Below are positions 52,272-61,763 of a stretch of 64,000 bases of DNA, one piece after another. Made by a program: the position numbers and the translations under genes. Origin of the DNA: Salegentibacter tibetensis (GTDB taxonomy: Bacteria; Bacteroidota; Bacteroidia; Flavobacteriales; Flavobacteriaceae); contig NZ_JAIQZA010000003.1 in assembly GCF_020164485.1 (NCBI RefSeq), forward strand, positions 121,952 to 185,951. The letters run 5' to 3'. The notes under the pieces were generated by a model. It had not been told where the DNA came from. It saw only the letters and a list, made by a program, of their open reading frames with translations, and did no database searches. Every line of letters starts with the position of its first letter. Positions within the stretch are counted from its first letter, which is position 1.

Positions 52272-53069
52272 ATGCTGAAGAGATACTATTTAATTCTAAT
52301 TTTACTGGCGGGAGTTTTAAGTTTCTCGTCCTGTATTTCTGCTAAAAAGACCACTTATCTTCAGGATAATGACGAAAGGCTGGATAGTGTTATTCAAATT
52401 CAACAACTCAAAAAGCCGTATCGTATTCAAACCGGAGACCTTTTAAGTATTCGGGTAAAAGCCCTTGATCAGGAATTGGTTGGGATGTTTAATCCGGTTG
52501 GAGAAGCAAATCCCAATGCCACTACAGAAGAGGCAGTTTATTTTGACGGATTTACGGTAGACGATCACGGGAATATACGCGTCCCTACTTTAGGCGAGGT
52601 AAATGTTTTAGGTTATACCGAAAGGGAGATAAGGGAGAAAATTGAAGCGCTGTTATTAGAAAATTATTTTAAGCAGGAAGCCAATATTTTTGTGACCGTG
52701 AAGCTCGCAGGAATAAGATACACCACCCTGGGTGAAATAGGCACCGGCAGCCAGGTAATTTATAAAGAAAAAGTGACGATAATGGAAGCCGTGGCCAATG
52801 CCGGCGGAATTTCCGAATATGGCGATATGGAAAATGTAAAGATTATCAGGCAATATCCCGAGGGGGAAAAGATTCATCTAATAGACCTAACCGATATCGA
52901 TGCTACGAAAAGTGCATATTATTACATTCAACCCAACGATCTTATTTTAGTTAATGCCCTACCGCAAAAAGCAATAGGACTGGGAACTACCGGGTTGGAG
53001 ATATTTAGAACAGGTGTGACAATTTTATCTTTTATTACCACGGCAATATTATTATCTAGCAGGATTTAA
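52272..53069 (+). CDS. wza: Outer-membrane polysaccharide export lipoprotein (Wza-type)
   Basis: 265 aa. Lipobox SFSSCISAKK (Cys about residue 21), then the polysaccharide export domain (YRIQTGDLLSIRVKALDQ, VDDHGNIRVPTLGEVNVLG) and an SLBB domain (ITYTTLGEIGTG-like IRYTTLGEIGTGSQVIYKEKV, EAVANAGGISEYGD). A C-terminal helix ends the protein, as in Wza where such helices line the outer pore. Zero-gap junction with wzc at 53070. Confidence 0.92.
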   Translation: MLKRYYLILILLAGVLSFSSCISAKKTTYLQDNDERLDSVIQIQQLKKPYRIQTGDLLSIRVKALDQELVGMFNPVGEANPNATTEEAVYFDGFTVDDHGNIRVPTLGEVNVLGYTEREIREKIEALLLENYFKQEANIFVTVKLAGIRYTTLGEIGTGSQVIYKEKVTIMEAVANAGGISEYGDMENVKIIRQYPEGEKIHLIDLTDIDATKSAYYYIQPNDLILVNALPQKAIGLGTTGLEIFRTGVTILSFITTAILLSSRI

Positions 53070-55541
53070 ATGGCGCATGAAGACGATCACATATCAGACG
53101 TAGGCTCAACCTTTGATTTTAAAGGTTTTGTACTTAAAGTGATAAGCTACTGGAAGTTGATCTTACTTTCGGTGGGGATAAGTCTGGCCGTAGCCTATTA
53201 TAACAATGTGCGAAAATTACCGGTTTACAACCTTGGGAATTCCATTTCCATAAAAGACGATCAAAATCCTTTTTTTACCAGTAATACCAGTTTAACCTTT
53301 AACTGGGGAGGGACTTCAGATAAGGTGAATACTGCGATGACGATCTTAAGATCGCGTTCTCATAATGAGGAGGTGGTAGAAAAACTTCAGTTTTATACAC
53401 AGTATTTAAAAGACGGAGAATATCAACGTATAGATGCTTATGGCAGTACGCCCTTTAAAGTAGTTGCAGATACTACTATGGCTCAGGCTTTAAATGTAAC
53501 GATGGTAATTACATTTTTGGATTCTGTAACCTACAATTTGAAAGCGAAAGTGCCGGCAGGTTTGAGCCTTCAGAATTATAAAACCAAGGAAAAATCATAC
53601 CGGGAGGTAGACCCAAAAGAATTCAGTAAAAATTATAAGTCGGGCGAACAGGTGCGACTTCCATTTTTTAACGGAAATATTCTTAGAGTCGAACAGCCAT
53701 TACAGGCGGGGACCCCGTTTTACGTGAGTTTTATGAATTTTGACTCCGCCGTAGGGAGATACCGAGGTGTAAATGTAAGCCCGGAGTCTCAGGGTTCTTC
53801 GGTGTTGAAGATGAGTCAAACCGGAGGAAATAAAGCCCGGATTGTTGATTATCTAAACGGAACTGTGCGAGTGCTTAGCGAGAATATGCTGGCGCGGAAA
53901 AACCTTTTTGCTACCAAAACCATTCGGTTTATAGATTCCAGTTTAGCTGTACAATCTGAAGCTTTAAAACTGGTAGAAGCAGAGCTGAATCAATTTAGGA
54001 ATGAAAACGCGATTATGGATATTTCTGCGGAAAGTTCCCAGCTTTCCAACCGGCTTTCGACCTTAGACCTTCGGAAAGAAGATATCAGGCGGCAACTTTC
54101 TTACTACGAAACCTTAAGAAATTACCTTGAAACCCGGAACGATTACTCCAATGTACCCGCACCTTCGGTAGCCGGAATTTCAGAAGGAAGTATAGCCAGT
54201 GGGGTTTCCCGAATTATTTCCCTTGCTGAAGAAAGAAGTAATTATCAGTATTCATTAAAAGAAAACTCCCCGGTTTTTGACGATATAGACCGACAGATAA
54301 ATTCGGTTAAGTCAATTTTACTGGAGAATATTAGTTCCTCAAAAGGCTTATTGCAGGATGAGCAAAGGGATATTAACCGGCAAATCGCCCGCTTGGAATC
54401 TGAAATAAGTACCCTTCCGCAGGAAGAACAGGACTTGCTTAAAATTCAGCGTCGTTACAGTCTTAACGAGAAATCTTACAATATGTTCCTCGAGAAGAGG
54501 AGCGAGGCGGGGCTTATAAAGGCTGCGAACGTAAGCGATGTGATGGTGATCGATTCGGCTAAAGATACCGGTGGCGGACAGATAGGTCCGAATACCCAAC
54601 TTAACTATGTAATGGCCGTGCTGGTTGGGGGCGTGATTCCGTTAACTTTTGTGTTTTTATTGGTTTTCCTGAATACCAACATTCACAATGCGCAAGAAGT
54701 AACCCGTTTATCCCCAATTCCTATTCTTGGGATGATAGGAAAAAGTAAAATGGACTCGAACCTGGTGGTTTTTAGCAATCCGAAATCTTCTATTGCTGAA
54801 GGGTTTAGGGGCTTGCGATCCAGTCTTCAGTTTATGTATAAAAAACAGGGCGTTACCGGATCTAAAACACTGTTGATTACCTCTTCGGTTTCCGGGGAAG
54901 GAAAAACCTTCTGCGCGATGAACCTGGCGACGGTTTTCGCTTTAAGTGAACGAAAAACGGTGCTGGTAGGAGTCGATTTAAGAAAGCCGAAGATCTTTGA
55001 TGATTTTCAGCTGAATAATGATTTGGGGGTAGTGAATTACCTTATAGACCAGTCTAGCAGCGAGGAGATTATTCAACAGAGTAAAATTCCCTATCTCGAC
55101 GTTATTACCGCCGGGCCGGTACCTCCAAACCCTTCAGAATTATTGATCAACGAGCAGATGGATAAGTTGATGGAGGAATTAAAACAGAAATACGATTATA
55201 TCATTTTGGATACCCCTCCAATTGGAATGGTTGCCGATGCTTTAAACCTGGTAAAATACGCCGATGCTACAATTTATTTGGTACGTCAGGATTATACTAA
55301 ACGCGGGATGTTGGAATCTATAAACGAGAAATACCACAAAGGCGAAATTAAGAACATCAGTTTTGTATTAAACCACTTCGTACATCGCGCCAAATACGGC
55401 TATGGTTATGGCTATGGTTACGGCTATGGTTATGGCTACGGCTATGGGTACAACCGTTATTCTAAAGGCTACGTAGAAAAATCTGATCCCACCCGAAAAT
55501 TAAAACGCTGGTGGAAAAAGGCGATGCGGAATTTTGAATAA
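53070..55541 (+). CDS. wzc: Polysaccharide co-polymerase / BY-kinase (Wzc-type)
   Basis: 823 aa. Wzz-type N-terminus with a membrane helix at about 30-50 (YWKLILLSVGISLAVAYYN), a long periplasmic coiled coil (residues 290-490), second helix about 515-540 (MAVLVGGVIPLTFVFLLVFL), then the cytoplasmic tyrosine kinase: SSVSGEGKTFCAMNLATVFA (Walker A), VGVDLRKPKIFDDF (Walker A'), YDYIILDTPPIGMVADAL (Walker B). The tail is a run of ten alternating Gly-Tyr units ending NRYSKGY, the likely autophosphorylation cluster. Controls chain length and export with Wza. Confidence 0.95.
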   Translation: MAHEDDHISDVGSTFDFKGFVLKVISYWKLILLSVGISLAVAYYNNVRKLPVYNLGNSISIKDDQNPFFTSNTSLTFNWGGTSDKVNTAMTILRSRSHNEEVVEKLQFYTQYLKDGEYQRIDAYGSTPFKVVADTTMAQALNVTMVITFLDSVTYNLKAKVPAGLSLQNYKTKEKSYREVDPKEFSKNYKSGEQVRLPFFNGNILRVEQPLQAGTPFYVSFMNFDSAVGRYRGVNVSPESQGSSVLKMSQTGGNKARIVDYLNGTVRVLSENMLARKNLFATKTIRFIDSSLAVQSEALKLVEAELNQFRNENAIMDISAESSQLSNRLSTLDLRKEDIRRQLSYYETLRNYLETRNDYSNVPAPSVAGISEGSIASGVSRIISLAEERSNYQYSLKENSPVFDDIDRQINSVKSILLENISSSKGLLQDEQRDINRQIARLESEISTLPQEEQDLLKIQRRYSLNEKSYNMFLEKRSEAGLIKAANVSDVMVIDSAKDTGGGQIGPNTQLNYVMAVLVGGVIPLTFVFLLVFLNTNIHNAQEVTRLSPIPILGMIGKSKMDSNLVVFSNPKSSIAEGFRGLRSSLQFMYKKQGVTGSKTLLITSSVSGEGKTFCAMNLATVFALSERKTVLVGVDLRKPKIFDDFQLNNDLGVVNYLIDQSSSEEIIQQSKIPYLDVITAGPVPPNPSELLINEQMDKLMEELKQKYDYIILDTPPIGMVADALNLVKYADATIYLVRQDYTKRGMLESINEKYHKGEIKNISFVLNHFVHRAKYGYGYGYGYGYGYGYGYGYNRYSKGYVEKSDPTRKLKRWWKKAMRNFE
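55395..55452 (+). repeat. TATGGC/TACGGT repeat encoding the Gly-Tyr tail of Wzc
   Basis: About ten hexamers TA(T/C)GG(C/T) in frame. Unit changes keep the frame and add or remove one Gly-Tyr pair. Confidence 0.85.
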
Positions 55542-55595
55542 AGTTGGTAGTCTGTAGACGTTAGTCTTTAGTAATATCTAATTCAAAACATCATT

Positions 55596-55922
55596 ATGGA
55601 AAATTCGTTAAGTTTTAAATTTGAAAATTTAAAGGTTTATCAAAAAGCCCTGGACTTTGTAGATTTAGCTTATGCAGTCTCCCGAAATTTTCCTAATTCT
55701 GAATTATACAATCTTACTTCACAATTTAAACGAGCAGCTGTTTCGATACCCTTGAATATAGCAGAAGGAGCAGGTGATACTAATGCTCAATTTAATCGGT
55801 TTTTAGAAATTGCCAGTGGGTCGGTTAAGGAATGTGTGGTGTGTTCTACAATTGCGAACAGACAGAAGTTTATTAGTGATGCGCAAAATATGGAGAATCG
55901 CATAAAATTAGCAGAGCTTTGA
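55596..55922 (+). CDS. Four-helix-bundle (S23-type) protein, probably C-truncated
   Basis: 108 aa. FENLKVYQKALDFVDLAYAV, TSQFKRAAVSIPLNIAEGAG and FNRFLEIASGSVKECVV define the four-helix-bundle family found as 23S rRNA intervening-sequence proteins and as stand-alone genes. After KLAEL an in-frame TGA (55921) interrupts the last helix; the next codons read [12 protein letters not shown], the normal C-terminus, then TGA (about 55960). So the gene has a late nonsense mutation and may be inactive. Function unknown. Confidence 0.78.
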   Translation: MENSLSFKFENLKVYQKALDFVDLAYAVSRNFPNSELYNLTSQFKRAAVSIPLNIAEGAGDTNAQFNRFLEIASGSVKECVVCSTIANRQKFISDAQNMENRIKLAEL

Positions 55923-56105
55923 AAGATGATCAGTAGTTTGAAGCGGTATTTGAAGAAATGAAAGTAGTTAGTAATCTTTATATTACGAATAACTAAAGTC
56001 TAACGCCTACCGACTAAAGACTTCTGTTCTTTGAAAGTTAATATTAATAGAAGTCAGATTTCAATAAGCATTCAAATTCGTATATTAGAATAAACTTATT
56101 TCATT

Positions 56106-56345
56106 ATGGATTTACAAACCCGCAAGCTTAATTTAATAACTTATCTGGCTCAACTTCAGGATGAAAAACTCATTTCCAAAATAGAAGATTATATTCTGAA
56201 GAAGAATTCTAATGAAAAAAATGCTGATTTGGACCCTTTCACTATTGAAGAATTAATAAGTCGAGTAGAAAAATCTGAACAAGATTATAAACAGGGCAGA
56301 TTTAAAACCCAAAAGGAATTAGAAAAATTGTCGGAAAATTGGTAG
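56106..56345 (+). CDS. Antitoxin of a ParE-type module
   Basis: 79 aa. Short acidic helical protein, N-terminal TRKLNLITYLAQLQDEKLIS and C-terminal DPFTIEELISRVEKSEQDYK; such proteins precede RelE/ParE toxins in Bacteroidota. Six bp separate it from the toxin gene. A near -7 (TATATTAG, about 56082-56089) precedes it. Confidence 0.75.
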   Translation: MDLQTRKLNLITYLAQLQDEKLISKIEDYILKKNSNEKNADLDPFTIEELISRVEKSEQDYKQGRFKTQKELEKLSENW

Positions 56346-56351
56346 GGCATT

Positions 56352-56654
56352 ATGAAAATTATTTGGTCTGATTTTGCCATTTATAATTTGAAAGCCATTT
56401 TTGAATACTACGCTGTAAACGCAAACAAAAAAGTTGCTCATAAATTAAGAAAGCAGATCTTGCAATCTACAGATCGACTTATTAAAAATCCGGAATCTGG
56501 ACAAATTGAAACTTATTTAGTAAAATTTCAGAAGAATCACCGATATATTTTAAGTGGAAATTATAAGATTATTTATAGAATTGAAAATGATACAATAATA
56601 ATCAACGATGTTTTTGATGTACGGCAGAACCCTGACAAAATAAATGTAGATTAG
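56352..56654 (+). CDS. RelE/ParE family toxin
   Basis: 100 aa. MKIIWSDFAIYNLKAIFEYY, helix KVAHKLRKQILQSTDRLIKN, then strands QKNHRYILSGNYKIIYRIEN and TIIINDVFDVRQNP match the ParE fold. Intact pair with the antitoxin at 56106; it sits as a small insert between wzc and the asparagine synthase gene. Confidence 0.87.
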   Translation: MKIIWSDFAIYNLKAIFEYYAVNANKKVAHKLRKQILQSTDRLIKNPESGQIETYLVKFQKNHRYILSGNYKIIYRIENDTIIINDVFDVRQNPDKINVD

Positions 56655-57014
56655 TGTTTAATAGCATTTTTTTCTAACATCTTTTCGCCACGAATACACG
56701 AATATTTTTCAGTCTTTTTTCTTGACTCTTTTCTCTTGTTTCATTTCGTCATTACGAGCGACGAAAGAGCGTGGTAATCTTTAGAAAGGAAGCTTTTGCA
56801 AAATTATTTGGACAGATTGCTTCAGTCGTTCTTCCTTCGCAATGACGATTTTTTCTTAACGTCATTACGAGCGTACGAAGGAGCGCGGTAATCTTTTGAA
56901 TAGAAGTACTACCCAAACTGTTCTCGACTCCGCTCGAACTGACAGGGGAGTTCGTTATGAATACAAGAATATTCTTTAGTCTTTTTTCTTGCCTCTTTTC
57001 TCTTGCTTCTTTTT
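56655..57014. other. 360-bp repeat-filled gap
   Basis: Contains the cacgaatacacgaatatt repeat (about 56690), repeat B copy 1 (56747-56847), a partial repeat B (from 56860) running into a ctcgactccgctcgaactg repeat, and another gaatattctttagtc piece. No gene. Confidence 0.7.
56747..56847. repeat. Repeat B, copy 1 (MITE-like, about 100 bp)
   Basis: Starts CGTCATTACGAGCGACGAA and ends CTTCGCAATGACG, imperfect inverted ends, with GGTAATCTTTAGAAAGGAAG and CAGATTGCTTCAGTCGT inside. Other copies: 61401-61499, 61764-61862, 62568-62666. Confidence 0.8.
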
Positions 57015-58727
57015 CTAATCCCCCATCAACAACCCCGTATTAATCCACTGCCAAATATGAAAGCTACTTTGGTTGTCCCCGGCTTTATAATTACTCCATT
57101 CCTTTTGCAATTCTCCAAAATCAAACCAATTTGCAACCCTGGAATATCTAAGCTTTTCTAAATTTTCTTCTGTAAAATCTTTCAGCTCATTACCCAGCCA
57201 TTCCCGTTGTGGAGTTTGCAGAGGTCGCTTTGGCGCATAACTCAAATCTTGAGGAGCTATTTCTTTAAGTATTTCACGGATTAAATATTTTTGAATCCCA
57301 TTGTGAATTTTATAATCTTCAGGTTGGGAAAAGGCAAATTCTACCATTCTGTAATCCAGGAAGGGTTCCCGCAATTCTGTGCTATAAGCCATAGAAATCC
57401 GGTCGTTGAATCTTAACGCACGTGGTATTTTCGTGTAAAAAAGGTCCCGGTATTGCAGGTTTTGCAAATTATTGTCGAATGGGGTAGGATACACCGGTTT
57501 TTTAGCCAAATGTCTGAATTCATCGTTTAAAACTTTTAAGCGAAACGGACTGCCTTTTCCGGTTCCCTGAATGGTTGCAGTGTTTCCGGAATTTTGATAA
57601 TAATCATAACCGGCCCATTGCTCGTCCATTCCCTGCCCGTCAAGCAGAACTTTTACTCCGTCTTTTTGAGCGGTTTCAAACAATGCAGCATAGGCTAAAG
57701 TGGGCAGGCCGGCATAAGGTTCATCCTGGATATCGCTTAAGAACTGAGCTTTTTCAATTACATCGCTGGGTTGAATTTTTACTTTTGTTAGCGGGTTCTG
57801 AGTAGTTTTAATCATTTTCTGAACCCAGGGGAGCTCATCATAATTTTCGTCACCGGTATAAAAGGTATAAGCCTGAATATGTTTGTTTTCGTGAAGTCGG
57901 TTCACCAAAGCCAGTAAAAGCGAGCTATCCACTCCGCCACTAATGTTAAAACCAATAGGAACATCGGCTCTAAATCTTAGGGAAATACTATCGGTTAAAA
58001 TTTCAGAATAAGATTTCTTAGCCTCTTCAAAAGATAAAATTTCAGAATGTTTAGACAGGTTTTTCTCAAAATCATACCACTTCCTAATTTTTAAATTTCC
58101 TGCCTGATATTCCAGAAAATGCCCTCCCGAAAGCTGAGATATATCATCATAGAAAGTCTCTGAAGGCATCCCGTAAGAACCGAAAGCAAAATAGTTGACC
58201 CATACCTGTTCATTAGGTTGATTTGACTTTAAAAGGCTTCTTATGGCTTTAATTTCACTGCTGAAATAGAAATTCTGGTTTTCTTCGGAATAAAAAAATG
58301 GTTTTACCCCGAACCTGTCCCGGGCAGCAAAAAGTTTTTTCTCCCTACTATCCCAAATAGCGAAAGCAAACATTCCATTTAGTTTATCGAGGCAGGATTT
58401 TCCCCAAACGATAAAGGCCGCCAGTAAGACTTCTGTATCAGATTCTGTTTTAAAGTCATAATGAGCTTTTAATTCCTGTTTTAATTCTTTGTAATTATAG
58501 ATCTCCCCATTAAATGTAAGGTGATAGCGCCCAGAATTATCTTTAAATGGCTGATTGGCTTTTGCTGAAAGGTCAATAATGGAAAGTCGGTTATGCCCCA
58601 GGGCGCAATAGCCGGGATCAACATAATTCCCTGTATGGTCCGGGCCACGATGCTGCTGAAGTTTCAGCATTTGCTGAACCTTTTCAATATTAGCCGTTGC
58701 TGAAATAATTCCTGCGATTCCGCACAT
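57015..58727 (-). CDS. asnB: Glutamine-hydrolysing asparagine synthase-like protein
   Basis: 570 aa. Catalytic N-terminal Cys2 (MCGIAGIIS), amidotransferase motifs RGPDHTGNY, RLSIIDLS, FNGEIYNYKEL; then the PP-loop ATPase domain FNISGGVDSSLLLALVNRL, with LDGQGMDEQWAGYDYY. AsnB relatives inside polysaccharide clusters often amidate a uronic or nonulosonic acid rather than make asparagine; position beside neuA/neuC types supports that, but sequence alone does not decide it. ATG at 58727. Confidence 0.87.
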   Translation of the reverse strand: MCGIAGIISATANIEKVQQMLKLQQHRGPDHTGNYVDPGYCALGHNRLSIIDLSAKANQPFKDNSGRYHLTFNGEIYNYKELKQELKAHYDFKTESDTEVLLAAFIVWGKSCLDKLNGMFAFAIWDSREKKLFAARDRFGVKPFFYSEENQNFYFSSEIKAIRSLLKSNQPNEQVWVNYFAFGSYGMPSETFYDDISQLSGGHFLEYQAGNLKIRKWYDFEKNLSKHSEILSFEEAKKSYSEILTDSISLRFRADVPIGFNISGGVDSSLLLALVNRLHENKHIQAYTFYTGDENYDELPWVQKMIKTTQNPLTKVKIQPSDVIEKAQFLSDIQDEPYAGLPTLAYAALFETAQKDGVKVLLDGQGMDEQWAGYDYYQNSGNTATIQGTGKGSPFRLKVLNDEFRHLAKKPVYPTPFDNNLQNLQYRDLFYTKIPRALRFNDRISMAYSTELREPFLDYRMVEFAFSQPEDYKIHNGIQKYLIREILKEIAPQDLSYAPKRPLQTPQREWLGNELKDFTEENLEKLRYSRVANWFDFGELQKEWSNYKAGDNQSSFHIWQWINTGLLMGD

Positions 58728-58742
58728 TTTTTCTATATTTTA

Positions 58743-58862
58743 TACGTCATCCTGAATTTATTTCAGGATCTAAGCTGTTCTAAAGTAATAACATGTTAGA
58801 ATCCCGAAGTAAATTCGGGATAAACCTGAAACAATCCCGAAACCTCGGGACAGCCTGACGAG
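58743..58862. repeat. Palindromic repeats between asnB and neuA
   Basis: TCCTGAA-TTTAT-TTCAGGA, then TCCCGAA-GTAAA-TTCGGGA (58802-58820) and TCCCGA-AACC-TCGGGA plus CAGCCTG (58835-58857). The last two resemble the hairpin inserts in the tRNA T-loops and at 41779. Confidence 0.7.
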
Positions 58863-58883
58863 TTAACCCCGCCGGGATAACTC

Positions 58884-59579
58884 TCAATTTTTTAATCTTT
58901 CCAACATGTCTTGCGCTTTTCTCCAATCTTCCGGGGTATCAATATTAACATAAGGGGAAGCTGAGGTATCTATAAAACCTATCCTCTTACCAAAAAGGGA
59001 ATTTTCATTTAAAAGCACTTCTGTTTTAGTAATATAAATCGCCCCATCCCTGTGATAAGCTTTTGGTAGATCCTGTCTTCGGCTTATAATTTCCTTTTCA
59101 CCGGTAACGATTTTTAAGGACCCTTCGCTTTCTTCAAAAATCCAATGCGGATTATATTCTTCAGGCACTTCCCTTACCGTAACCAGCGAATCAAAATTAT
59201 TGTCCTGAAATTTCAGGATACATTCATCTATAAGTCCGGGTTCTCGAAATGGCGTGGTTACCTGCAGCAAACATATCGCATCAAATTGAATTCCCTTGTC
59301 CAGGTAATAATTTACTGCATGTTTCACAACCTCCAGGCTGGAACTGGAATCTTCAGCCAGATTATCGGGACGTTTAAAAGGAACTTCAAGCTCAAGCTGT
59401 TTTGCAATTTGAATAATATTCTCGTCGTCAGAGCTCAGGATAACTTTATTTAAAAGCTTTGAGTTTTTTGCTGCTTCAAAAGTGTACTGCAACAATGGTT
59501 TGCCCCCTAGAAGTTTAATGTTTTTACCGGGAATTCCTTTACTGCCGCCCCGGGCAGGGATTAGGCCTAGAATTTTCAT
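58884..59579 (-). CDS. neuA: CMP-nonulosonate (acylneuraminate) cytidylyltransferase
   Basis: 231 aa. LIPARGGSKGIPGKNIKLLG is the CTP-binding signature; KVILSSDDENIIQIAKQL, LLQVTTPFREPGLID, YHRDGAIYITKTEVL and FIDTSASPYVNIDTPEDW complete the family. Activates a sialic-, legionaminic- or pseudaminic-type sugar with CTP; which one depends on genes not in the window. Co-directional with the epimerase (21-bp gap). Confidence 0.87.
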   Translation of the reverse strand: MKILGLIPARGGSKGIPGKNIKLLGGKPLLQYTFEAAKNSKLLNKVILSSDDENIIQIAKQLELEVPFKRPDNLAEDSSSSLEVVKHAVNYYLDKGIQFDAICLLQVTTPFREPGLIDECILKFQDNNFDSLVTVREVPEEYNPHWIFEESEGSLKIVTGEKEIISRRQDLPKAYHRDGAIYITKTEVLLNENSLFGKRIGFIDTSASPYVNIDTPEDWRKAQDMLERLKN

Positions 59580-59600
59580 ACTGACGCAGGTCTTTAAATT

Positions 59601-60758
59601 TTAATAGGTAATTGTTTTACTATAGGTTAATTTTGAAGTGGCTAAAATTTCAGCAATCTTTTTCCCTGAATCTCCTTTTCCATAGATATCTGATGATTCA
59701 AAATGATCGGTTCGGATTGCGTTTTCGGTCGCCTCTAAAATTTCATCTAAATTATAGTTTACATCGGTTACATTCGTGGCTCGATTGCGGCGAAATTGCC
59801 GGTTTCCAATGTTAACCACTGGCACCCCTAAATAAGCACACTCCCTTAACCCGGCACTGGAATTCCCCACCAGGGCTTTAGAATTTTTTAAAAGCCTTAA
59901 GAAATCGGTAGGTTCCATATTTTTAAAGAAATGTATATTTTCCGGCTTTTCCAGTTCCCTGAAAGTTCGTATTGCGTTGGATGTCCCGTCAGATCCCGCA
60001 TCTACATTAGGCCAAAACCAAAATGTAGGGATATCTAATTTTTTAATCGCTTTCAGGGTTTCGGTAACATGTGCTTTTGCCTGTTGATATTCGGTAGTAA
60101 CCGGATGTTGCATCACCACAATATAGCCTGCTTTCCAGTTAAGTTCAGAACCAACTCCCCCGTATTTTTCAATGGGATCAAAATCAAGAAATGGATATTC
60201 TGAAATCTCTTTCGCCAGGTCTATAGACGGGCAGCCGGTATTGATCACTTTTTCAGGATTCTCTCCCAATTTTATTACGCGTTCTTTGGCATCCTCTGAA
60301 GCTACCAGGTGAAGATCGGCCAGTTTAGTGTTGGCATGCCTAACTTTTTCGTCGATACTTCCCGTAACCTCGCCTCCCTGAATGTGAACTAAGGGTATAT
60401 TTTGATAAGATGCTGCTATTGAAGTAGCGATGGTTTCAAACCGGTCGGCAATGGTTATTACCGCATCGGGTTTTAGGTTGTAAAAAACATTGGTAAGCTC
60501 CATTACCCCCAGGCCGGTGGTCTTGGCCATCGTGGTAGGATTTTCCCCTTCCAGCACCATAAAAACCTTCGCCGCAATTTCAAATCCGTCTTTTTCAATA
60601 AAATCTACCGCGTTTCCATATCGATCCAGTAAGGCCGATCCTGCAATTACCAGTTGTAGTTCAAGGTCGGGATGTTGCTGTATTGCTGTAAGGGCAGTTT
60701 TTATCCGACTGTAGGAAGGTCGGGCGGTAACGACAACGCATATCTTTCTTTTGGGCAT
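59601..60758 (-). CDS. neuC: UDP-N-acetylhexosamine 2-epimerase, hydrolysing (NeuC/LegG-type)
   Basis: 385 aa. KICVVVTARPSYSRIKTAL, RFETIATSIAASYQNIPLVH, HIQGGEVTGSIDEKVRHANT, NTGCPSIDLAKE, QHPVTTEYQQAKAH and GNSSAGLRECAYLGVP are the family motifs. Releases ManNAc or a 2,4-diacetamido sugar for nonulosonic acid synthesis. The NeuB-type synthase expected between it and NeuA is not in this window. Confidence 0.88.
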   Translation of the reverse strand: MPKRKICVVVTARPSYSRIKTALTAIQQHPDLELQLVIAGSALLDRYGNAVDFIEKDGFEIAAKVFMVLEGENPTTMAKTTGLGVMELTNVFYNLKPDAVITIADRFETIATSIAASYQNIPLVHIQGGEVTGSIDEKVRHANTKLADLHLVASEDAKERVIKLGENPEKVINTGCPSIDLAKEISEYPFLDFDPIEKYGGVGSELNWKAGYIVVMQHPVTTEYQQAKAHVTETLKAIKKLDIPTFWFWPNVDAGSDGTSNAIRTFRELEKPENIHFFKNMEPTDFLRLLKNSKALVGNSSAGLRECAYLGVPVVNIGNRQFRRNRATNVTDVNYNLDEILEATENAIRTDHFESSDIYGKGDSGKKIAEILATSKLTYSKTITY

Positions 60759-60836
60759 GTATTGGGTTTTGATAAGTAGCTTAAAAGTATAAAAAATGTT
60801 TGGATCGTCTTTCTTGGATTTTTAATAGTTGATTAT

Positions 60837-61022
60837 TTGCAATCTTGCTTTGTTCATTTTTTTGCTTGTCCAAAAAAACGAACCAAAAAAAAGACACTTT
60901 TTTGTAGGTGTTTCCGGTTCGCTACCGCGAATCAGAACCGTGATTTTCCGGCTAAATTTTCTCCAAGGCTTCGAAAATTTTTAACGCCGGAAAAACACTA
61001 CACTTACCAAAAAGAAAGATAA
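60837..61022 (+). repeat. Structured dispersed repeat A, copy 2
   Basis: Hairpin 1: TTTTCCGGC (60944-60952) with GCCGGAAAA (60986-60994) around a 33-nt loop matching copy 1 at 30 of 33 positions, although the stem sequence is different. Hairpin 2: CGGTTC (60915-60920) with GAACCG (60935-60940). Flank has the shared TTGCTTGTCCAAAAAAACGA and TGTAGGTGTTT parts. Opposite strand to copies 1 and 3. Confidence 0.85.
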
Positions 61023-61400
61023 AAAAGTCATTTAAAAATACATTAATAGTAGCGACTTAGGAGTGTGCTAATCTTTTGCTCGGAAGGCTGTTATCGCTAA
61101 AGTAGCAATTCTGTTGGTAAATGTTATTATTTAGAGCATCTATGGGACACGAATATTTTTTAGTCTTTTCTCTTGATTCTTGTTTCTTGTTTCCTTTTGC
61201 CGGTTGTAGTTTTTATTTTACTGCAAACTGGGACTGTGCATTGTAAACTGGAAAAGCCACGAATACACGAATATTTTTTAGTCTTGTCTCTTGTTTCCTT
61301 TTGCCCCTGCAAACTGGGACTGCGCACTGTAAACTAAAAAGCCACGAATCCACGAATATTTTCTAATCTTTTCTCTTGATTCTTGCCTCTTATTTTTTTC

Positions 61401-61499
61401 CGTCATTACGAGCGACGCAGGAGCGCGGTAATCTTTAGAAAGGAAGCTTTTTGTAAAATTAGAACAGATTGCTTCAGTCGTGCCTCCATCGCAATGACG
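61401..61499. repeat. Repeat B, copy 2
   Basis: CGTCATTACGAGCGACG ... ATCGCAATGACG, 99 bp; near-identical to copy 3, 363 bp downstream, together with its flanks. Confidence 0.85.
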
Positions 61500-61763
61500 A
61501 TTTTTCATGAATCAGTCGATAGTCTGTAGCTGTTAGTCGTTAGAGCTTAAATGTAAAAAACTACCGTCTAATGTCTAAAGACTATATCAATAAAAGTTTT
61601 CGCCACCAATACACGAATATTTTTTAGTCTTGTCTCTTGTTTCCTTTTGCCGGTTGTAGTTTTTATTTTACTGCAAACTGGGACTGCGCACTGTAAACTG
61701 AAAAGCCACCAATACACGAATATTTTCTAATCTTGTCTCTTGATTCTTGTCTCTTATTTTTTC

